This document shows positions 58,424 through 64,000 of a stretch of DNA of 64,000 nt, piece by piece (positions within the stretch are counted from its first letter, which is position 1; each line of letters opens with the position of its first letter). The notes under the pieces were generated by a model. That model had not been told where the DNA came from and searched no databases. It was given only the letters and a program-made list of their open reading frames with translations. Where the stretch lies: positions 375,820,166 to 375,884,165 of the forward strand of contig NC_080672.1 in NCBI RefSeq assembly GCF_030247195.1, read 5' to 3'. Origin of the DNA: Topomyia yanbarensis (Eukaryota; Arthropoda; Insecta; Diptera; Culicidae). Both the position numbers and the translations under genes were made by a program.

Positions 58424-58551
58424 AACATACGTGCCTCTGTGTGGGCGAAAATCCCAACCATGGTTACACCAATTTCGACAATTTCATGTGGTCAATGTTA
58501 ACAACCTTCCAGCTGATAACGCTCGACTATTGGGAGAATGTATATAATATG
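58424..58551 (+). CDS. NaCP60E: NaCP60E/DSC1 exon with domain I pore loop
   Basis: 128 bp between a TTTTCAG acceptor and a GTAAGT donor; completes the Glu codon, phase 0 out. It encodes [20 protein letters not shown], then [20 protein letters not shown], i.e. the re-entrant pore helix and filter. The Asp of LDYWE (codon 58525-58527) is the domain I residue of the selectivity ring (DEEA in DSC1/BSC1, DEKA in sodium channels; family knowledge). S6 must be in the next exon, beyond the window or not found. Confidence 0.96.
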
Positions 58552-59165
58552 GTAAGTAGACGTGGTAGAAGTGCGCTAGTGCTGTGTTGGTCTATGGAAT
58601 GTTTGCAAGATATGATCTTGATGGGTCTGTTAGAGGAATGATTCGTCTTACTCCAGCACAATCTGCTGTTCTATCTAATGCCCAATGGAAACATTTCTAA
58701 TTATCTTCTTATGAATATTTATGAACTTATTTCTCACACTTTCATTAGCACACTTAAACACACTACATGAAGTTTATCCTGCATAAAGCCTCTATAGTAG
58801 CGATTTTTATAATTTATGCCTATCGGAGCTATACTGAGTTTAGACTAGTGGTACCAGTTTATGTTCCAGAGTTAGCTGAAAGATAAACTCTAATTAAAAA
58901 TTTTAGATTTCCGAATTCCGTTCTAGTTTTCATGTTTCCGACTCTAGTTTCAGAATAAAATTTTCAAAATCATCAAGCAGCAGTATGTTGTTGTAAGGTA
59001 TTCCATTTTTGTTTGATTTGAGTTAGTTTTAGCAAAAAATTCCAACGCTCGCCACCTGAAGAGCAACGATATGTCTAGATAACTATTATTCACTATCAAG
59101 ATGAAGAGAAAGAAAGGTGGGAACATTTTACACTTTTGAGTGTATTAATTTACTTTATTTCTTTA
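58552..59165. other. Intronic DNA, no gene seen
   Basis: No S6-coding exon and no clear repeat. Confidence 0.45.
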
Positions 59166-59210
59166 TTTATTTCTTACCTTCGGTATACACCGTACAGACA
59201 CATTTTAAAA

Positions 59211-60089
59211 CTATATATTTTTTATTAATAACTTATATCTATGTTTGGAAACGTTAAAATCATACACTGAAGAAGCTTCGTTAAATCTGCGACAACACCT
59301 TTTCAGTGGATTATTTTGTCCATATGAAGTACGTTGTCTAGGGATCCACAACAGAGTGGGGTTACGGAGAACACGAGGAGGCGCATACAAATTAACGCCC
59401 AAGAGAAGATCGGGACTGTCGATATTACCTGACGGCAAGTCGAAAACAAAAACTCTTTGCAGGAAGATACGGCGAGTCGCCAGAGTCTGCAGACCGAGTA
59501 GCATGCATCTATCGGCATAAGGAGGCAACACTGAATCATTCCATGGAAGTTTCCTGAGGGCGAATCGCACAAAACATCTTTGTATACTCAATTTGAACGG
59601 CATGGTATGGTGCCCACACTTACCCACACTTCTGATCAGGGCACAGTAAAGTGCTTTTAGTGCGTAGAAATCATCGAAGTCCGCCGTGTTCCGCTTTAAG
59701 AAGCCCAGCATTCCGAAAGTCTTAGCAGTTGTCGCGGTGATATGGTCGGAAAAGCTTAACTTCCTATCGAAGAGCTGTCCCAAGTCACGGATCGAGTCGA
59801 CGCTTTCAATTGTTCTTCCTTGTAGGCAGTATTCATAACGTCCTGGAGTAAGCAAGCGTCCGAAACTAATTACTTGGCCCTTATTAACGTTGACTTCCAT
59901 TCCGTTAAGCGTGCACCATTCTTGAATAGTACAGATATCTTCTTGAAGCACTACGGCGTCAAGTGCAGAAGCGATAGTTCGGAAGATTTTGAGATCGTCC
60001 GCGCAATTTCCCAGACTTGACCCGACTTCAGATATCGTTAATAAACAAAATAAAAATAAGCCGTCCCAGATGACTGCCTTGCGGGACAC
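59211..60089 (-). pseudogene. LINE ORF2, RT C-terminal half
   Basis: 292-codon frame. It has the RT active site block as NCADDLKIFRTI (usual YADDLK, so the Tyr is changed), LNGMEVNVNKGQVISFGR, the thumb-like ALYCALIRSVGKCGHHT and the C-terminal SIQRCFVRFALRKLPWND...LPPYADRCMLLGLQTLATRR blocks. It ends KHRYKLLIKNI with a stop at 59211. A fragment of the same type lies at 13670-14130. Confidence 0.85.
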
Positions 60090-60545
60090 CTGTTGGTGTT
60101 CTGAGTGTGCTTGAGTGCGTGTTTTTTATGCTCACTAATGCCGAGCGATCGGAAAGATACGACTGCAATCAGTTAGTCAGCCAGGTGGGAAATCCTAAAC
60201 GCTTTAATTTCATGATTGCGATGTTGTGCGGTACTTTGTCGAAAGCTTTTGAAAAATCGATGTAAATTACGTCCACCTGATGACGCTTCTCGACGGCGGG
60301 AAACAACTTAGAAGTGTAAGCTATCAGGTTAGAAGTTGTTGATCGTTTCGTGACAAACCCGTGTTGATACTCCGAGATAATGTGGGATGCAGTTGCATAC
60401 GTGACGTTGTAAACCAGCTTTTCGAGAACTTTGGAGAGACAGTTTAATAATGAGATACCTCTGTAATTTTTGGACGTTGTGAATATTTCCAGCCTTATGG
60501 ATGGGAACGATTGGAGCTTATTTCCAGGCGATAGGGAAAATGCCT
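60090..60545 (-). pseudogene. LINE ORF2, RT core in broken frames
   Basis: Reads, across frames, GIFPIAWK, then a stop where Gln is expected, YRGISLLNCLSKVFEKLVYN, SEYQHGFVTKRSTTSNLI, VDVIYIDFSKAFDKVPHN (first catalytic Asp) and TPTGVPQGSHLG. These are the RT motifs of a LINE in correct order. Confidence 0.8.
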
Positions 60546-61208
60546 TCAGTCAGAGAGCGATTGAAAATGATGCATACTAGAAGAGACAGCATCGTGGGCG
60601 CAGCTTTTTATAAATTGGGGCGAGAGATGATCGGGGTCAGGCCCTTTCGACGAATCAACAGCAGTCAGAGCCTTCAAGACGTCAGCTCGACTTACAGTGG
60701 GATGGGGGAGATTTATGTTGTACGATGGTAATGTTTCCGAATACTCTTCCGAAGGGACGGTATAGTCGCTACCAAACACTCCGCGAAAGAAATCAGCAAA
60801 CAAATTTACCATATCAGCTGGAGATTGCGCGCTTGCGTTTCCAAGGAAAACATCAGTGGGAGTACTACCTGATCGTTTTCTGCTGCTAACGAATTTCCAA
60901 AATGTTTCAGGGTGATCGCGAAGGCTATTTTGCACATGATTCAAATACTCACGAAAAGCGGAATTCCGGGCAGTTTCGTATTGCAGTTCTATCCGTCGAA
61001 GAGTAACTTTGTTTTTGTCTGATGTATGGCGGAAATAACGCTTGCGTTGTTTTCGCAGGGCATTACGCAAACGGCGAATCTCAGCGTTCCACCATGAAAA
61101 TTCGAAATCCACCCTGTTGACTCGTTTCAGTGGAACCTTTTGGCGGAGTATGCCATATACTTTGCCATAAAACAGCGCTACTGCTTCGTCAAGCTCATTA
61201 CAACACAT
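60546..61208 (-). pseudogene. LINE ORF2, linker and RT start
   Basis: 220-codon frame starting MCCNELDEAVALFYGKVYGI, with FSWWNAEIRRLRNALRKQRK, HPETFWKFVSSRKRSG and SKGPDPDHLSPQFIKSCA, the usual order from the endonuclease-RT linker to RT motif 0. Its ATG is internal, not a true start. Confidence 0.8.
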
Positions 61209-61549
61209 TAAGTCGGTCCATTCGATAGTGGCAATCAGTGCGCAGATTTCGTCAAAGTTGCAACGGCTAAAGTCAAAATCAAGGTCGTCAATCGAATGAA
61301 ATGAATCATCTACAGCAGCAGGACAAACGGTTTGCGGTGAGGGTCGATTTTGAGAATAGCAGTCGAAGGTTCATGCAGCTCTACGATATCAGTGTTGTTT
61401 ACGAATGCAAGATCGAGGATCCTCCCGTTCACATTCGTCAATGAGCAGATCTGGTGCAGACCGCCTGCAACCATAGACTCCGTTACAGCTATTTCTTGTT
61501 TCGAAGAGGCATTAATAAGTAGGTAACATTTTAGATCATTATCGAGCGA

Positions 61550-62400
61550 CTACTGAAGGCGTGAAAGATTGTGGTCTCCAAAAACGAGAACAGTGTCGGT
61601 GCTGCCAGCATTGTCTAGAATTGTTTGAACGGCATTAGCGTGCGCATGATACAAATCCGGATCACTATTTGGCCTGAGATAAACACAGCTAATATCAGAG
61701 TTAAAAATATTCAATTTCATTGAATGAAAATTGATCACATTCAGCCGCATTCATTTTCAATATTCAGTGACGCAGCTGAAAACGTCAAACGAACAAACCG
61801 CCTATTCATCCATGCATATTTTCATTCGGCTCCGATTATTACACGAAGCGACCGCGCAGCAATGAATCAAACGCATCAAAGTAGGCCCTGGCACAATGTA
61901 AGCGATGATGATTGTTGTTTCATATGTTTTATCGGCATTTGAAAACATTTTACTAGTTAATTAGTGTAATGAATATATTGTACGATATTCAACTGAATGA
62001 ATAAGATGGATAGTTGAATGAATATTTTTTCTATTCACCGCGAGTCGTAACAGGTTCGTTTTCAGACGTCAAAAAAGAGCTTCGATTTTTTTTAACTCTG
62101 GCTAATATATACAGATTGATTCGGGAGGGCGATACGCACGGCGATTTGCCCCAGGCGTTCAATTCCAGATAAGCTTAGCTGCGAGCCTACGAGGTTATTC
62201 TTTACCGCTATTAGGACGCCACCGCCTCGACGCAGATGACTGCTTGTTGAGTTTCGGTCGCAGCGGTATATTACGTAGTTCGTCGAGAGTTCAGCGTTTA
62301 ATATATCTTCGCGCAGCTATGTTTCCGTTAGGACAATGACGTCGTAGTCACTAGAAGAAAGTGCTAGATGGAATTCTTGTGTTTTCTTTCTCATTCGGGA
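61550..62400 (-). pseudogene. LINE ORF2 endonuclease, split by a MITE
   Basis: APE-type endonuclease pieces: SSDYDVIVLTET then a TAG at the expected Trp; SSHLRRGGGVLIAVKN; GIERLGQIAVRI; and, past the inserted element at 61697-62100, CVYLRPNSDPDLYHAHANAV and VLVFGDHNLSRLQ. This domain nicks target DNA to start reverse transcription. Confidence 0.8.
61697..62100. mobile_element. hAT-like MITE in the LINE endonuclease (404 bp)
   Basis: Ends CAGAGTTAAAAA and TTTTTAACTCTG. Exact 8-bp duplication GCTAATAT at 61689-61696 and 62101-62108. An internal TTGAATGAA/TTCATTCAA-rich foldback. It interrupts the LINE, so it is younger than the LINE insertion. Confidence 0.9.
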
Positions 62401-62467
62401 AGAAACTGCTCGGAATGTGCGGCAACTTCGGGAACAGGCAATACAGGATATGAAACAGGCGATATAA

Positions 62468-63175
62468 CTAGTTGGAAGGAGGGCGAAGAGCAGCGGAAGC
62501 AGTCATTGTTGCTGAGTCGGGCGCATTCGGTTTCCAAAAAACCTTTCTGGAATTCGACTTCTTTTCATATTCACGATAGGCAATTCCAACTGGCCATGTA
62601 GACGCCGTCATAGCCTTTTCTTTGAGATTCGTGGGCATGCCAACTTTGTAGAAAACAAAATTCAGCGTTCTAGGATCTCTGCCACGAGGGACAAACTTGA
62701 CGACTATGATGTCCGAATTTCCGAGTTTATCCGCAGCTAGCTTGGTGACGTTTTCATCAGGAACATCGGGCGAAATGCCTGACAGATACAACCAAAACTT
62801 GTTATCTTCACTATCCACAGCGATAGATGGTGTCAATGAACCGACGGCATCAGTACCACGAAGCAGCTTAGAATGATTGGAGCCTATATCGTCGTTGTCT
62901 CTCTTTCTTTTAGCAGAGTTAAAGGAAAATTGTCGCGGTCCAGGAACCGGCGTTTTTGGTACAGCGTCGATCAACGTTTTGAAGTTGGTCCGAATTTCCA
63001 CCTTTAATTTGCGGACTCAACAGACACTAATGCCTTACGAAAACGTGCTGTGTCCATGATATTTTTGCAGGTGTTACATATCCAAAATAAGTTTGACTTG
63101 TTAACAACAGCGGCAAATAATTCGTCGTTTAGTCCGCAGCAATTTGCGCAAAATTATACTTCTAGAATTAAACAT
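62468..63175 (-). pseudogene. LINE ORF1 (gag-like)
   Basis: 177-codon frame from 63001 with FWLYLSGISPDVPDENVTKL, VVKFVPRGRDPRTLNFVFYK and ASTWPVGIAYREYE blocks, the RNA-binding region of this LINE group. In another frame just upstream (to about 63170), CANCCGLNDELFAAV and FWICNTCKNIM look like the end of the PHD-type zinc finger that opens such proteins, so a frameshift near 63005 separates it from the main frame. The 5' part is missing. Confidence 0.75.
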
Positions 63176-64000
63176 GGCGTCCGGGCCGCTGGAAGTAAAC
63201 ATAAACATTCGGACGAGCATCTTTGGTGCACTATGAAAAAAGAGAAAAGGCCTTTTTAACTCGAAACTACCGATAAAAATAATTATGACCGAACCAAAAC
63301 AAAACTTATGGCAACAGAAAAACCCACAAAGCCATTTGTTTGTGCTTTTCCTCTTCATATCCTCCTGTTTTATCGGTTTTATCGAAGAAAAATGACAACC
63401 TCACTCACACATAGAAAGAGATGTGCCCACCTGTATCCGTCTTGATTATCTATCATATCTCCAATATCCACAGATAACAGACATTTGAGCTTGATTCGAA
63501 ATATGTGTAATATGTGTAAAACCGTTGGTAGCGGTCGTTTTGTTGATGGGCTGATATTCATAAAAATAAAAAAATAGACAGAATAGGCAGAAAAAGTAGT
63601 TGTTTTAAATAAAACGAAGAAAGATTCAAAATTTCTTATATTTACTATGCTGTGATACCTACTGTTAATGTTAAACATGTCACAAAAAAATCCCACCTCA
63701 AACATCAGTCTATATCATTTAGTACTAGTAAACAAAGTTAGAGGTAACATGGATGATTTCGTGACGTTTGAACATGCAATGTAAGCAGTACAGTTAATCC
63801 TTAAAAGGAAATGCATAAAAAATCGAAATTTATGAAATGAAATTTATGAAATGGTGCTTAAGGATCTCGACAATATGTAAAAATATGAAGACAGCATGTT
63901 TTATGTCTTAATTTATTGTTTTGATTTTACGAAATTCTCTTGGTCATTATATATTATGTTTAAAAGAGTTTTGAAGGATTGAAAACGTTTTTAGAGATTT
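63176..64000. other. Intronic DNA with MITE end
   Basis: CACAGATAACAGACATTTGAG at 63469 is a third example of the MITE end seen at 31416 and 48433 (no inverted partner before 64000). No channel exon is found here. Confidence 0.5.

Larger units (their letters stand above)
59166..63175 (-). mobile_element. Near-complete LINE, broken
   Basis: A non-LTR retrotransposon on the - strand. In its own order: ORF1 (63175-62468), endonuclease (about 62400-61550, interrupted), linker and reverse transcriptase (61210-59211), and an A-rich tail of AAATAAATAAAG type at about 59150-59185. At about 4 kb it is close to full length but lacks a clear 5' UTR. Stops and frameshifts occur in ORF2, so it cannot move alone. 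It lies in the channel intron, antisense to the channel. The clade is CR1- or Jockey-like from ORF1 style; undecided. Confidence 0.85.

Noticed and set aside
35118..58551. para (Vgsc) sodium channel
   Set aside because: Diagnostic stretches ([44 protein letters not shown]) match DSC1/NaCP60E, not para.
58552..64000. Search for the S6 exon of channel domain I
   Set aside because: No stretch resembling the expected S6 region with an acceptor was found; the exon is probably beyond the window.

Overview
This is a window of a large, repeat-rich insect genome, most likely a culicine mosquito (Aedes-like). The evidence is two recognisable host genes with insect-type exon/intron structure, a tRNA-derived SINE of mosquito type, a BEL/Pao element, several non-LTR retrotransposons, and very many short palindromic DNA elements (MITEs). 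Species is inferred from element style, not proven.

Host genes. (1) Six exons on the + strand (35118-58551) encode part of domain I of a NaCP60E/DSC1-type four-domain voltage-gated cation channel, from just before S1 to the end of the first pore loop. All splice phases agree and together give 279 codons. The start codon and the rest of the channel lie outside the window; two introns exceed 10 kb. (2) On the - strand, 25025-25588 holds the complete 25-residue ribosomal protein L41, split after codon 4 by a 486-bp intron, with a candidate TOP-type transcription start near 25658. If the channel's first exon lies left of the window, RpL41 is nested in its intron.

Layout. 1-4300: intergenic DNA with MITEs. 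4300-12540: about 8 kb of satellite made of 16-bp and 20-bp units with repeated spacers and a 3.57-kb tandem duplication. 13.7-14.1 kb: LINE fragment. 15.9-22.4 kb: BEL/Pao element with an internal deletion and three stops at expected tryptophan codons. 22.4-24.5 kb: foldback elements. 25.0-25.7 kb: RpL41. 25.8-31.7 kb: foldbacks, including a perfect 144-bp hairpin and a retroposed 766-bp hairpin. 32.5-34.1 kb: Tc1/mariner relic. 35.1 kb: first channel exon. 36.9-39.2 kb: degenerate LINE with RNase H. 39.8-44.9 kb: large inverted repeat enclosing nested MITEs. 45.0-45.9 kb: second Tc1/mariner relic. 46.1-47.2 kb: four channel exons. 48-57 kb: intron packed with MITEs and a SINE. 58.4 kb: pore exon. 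59.2-63.2 kb: near-complete but broken LINE carrying a hAT-type MITE.

No multi-gene system is present. The most unusual objects are the retroposed long hairpin at 27815-29478, the satellite block that is open in all three forward frames, the perfect hairpin at 26251-26543, and a stop-free 240-bp intron in the channel gene. Long forward reading frames in the satellite are judged a by-product of repeat composition. All coordinates were read by eye; homology calls rest on recalled family motifs, not on searches.
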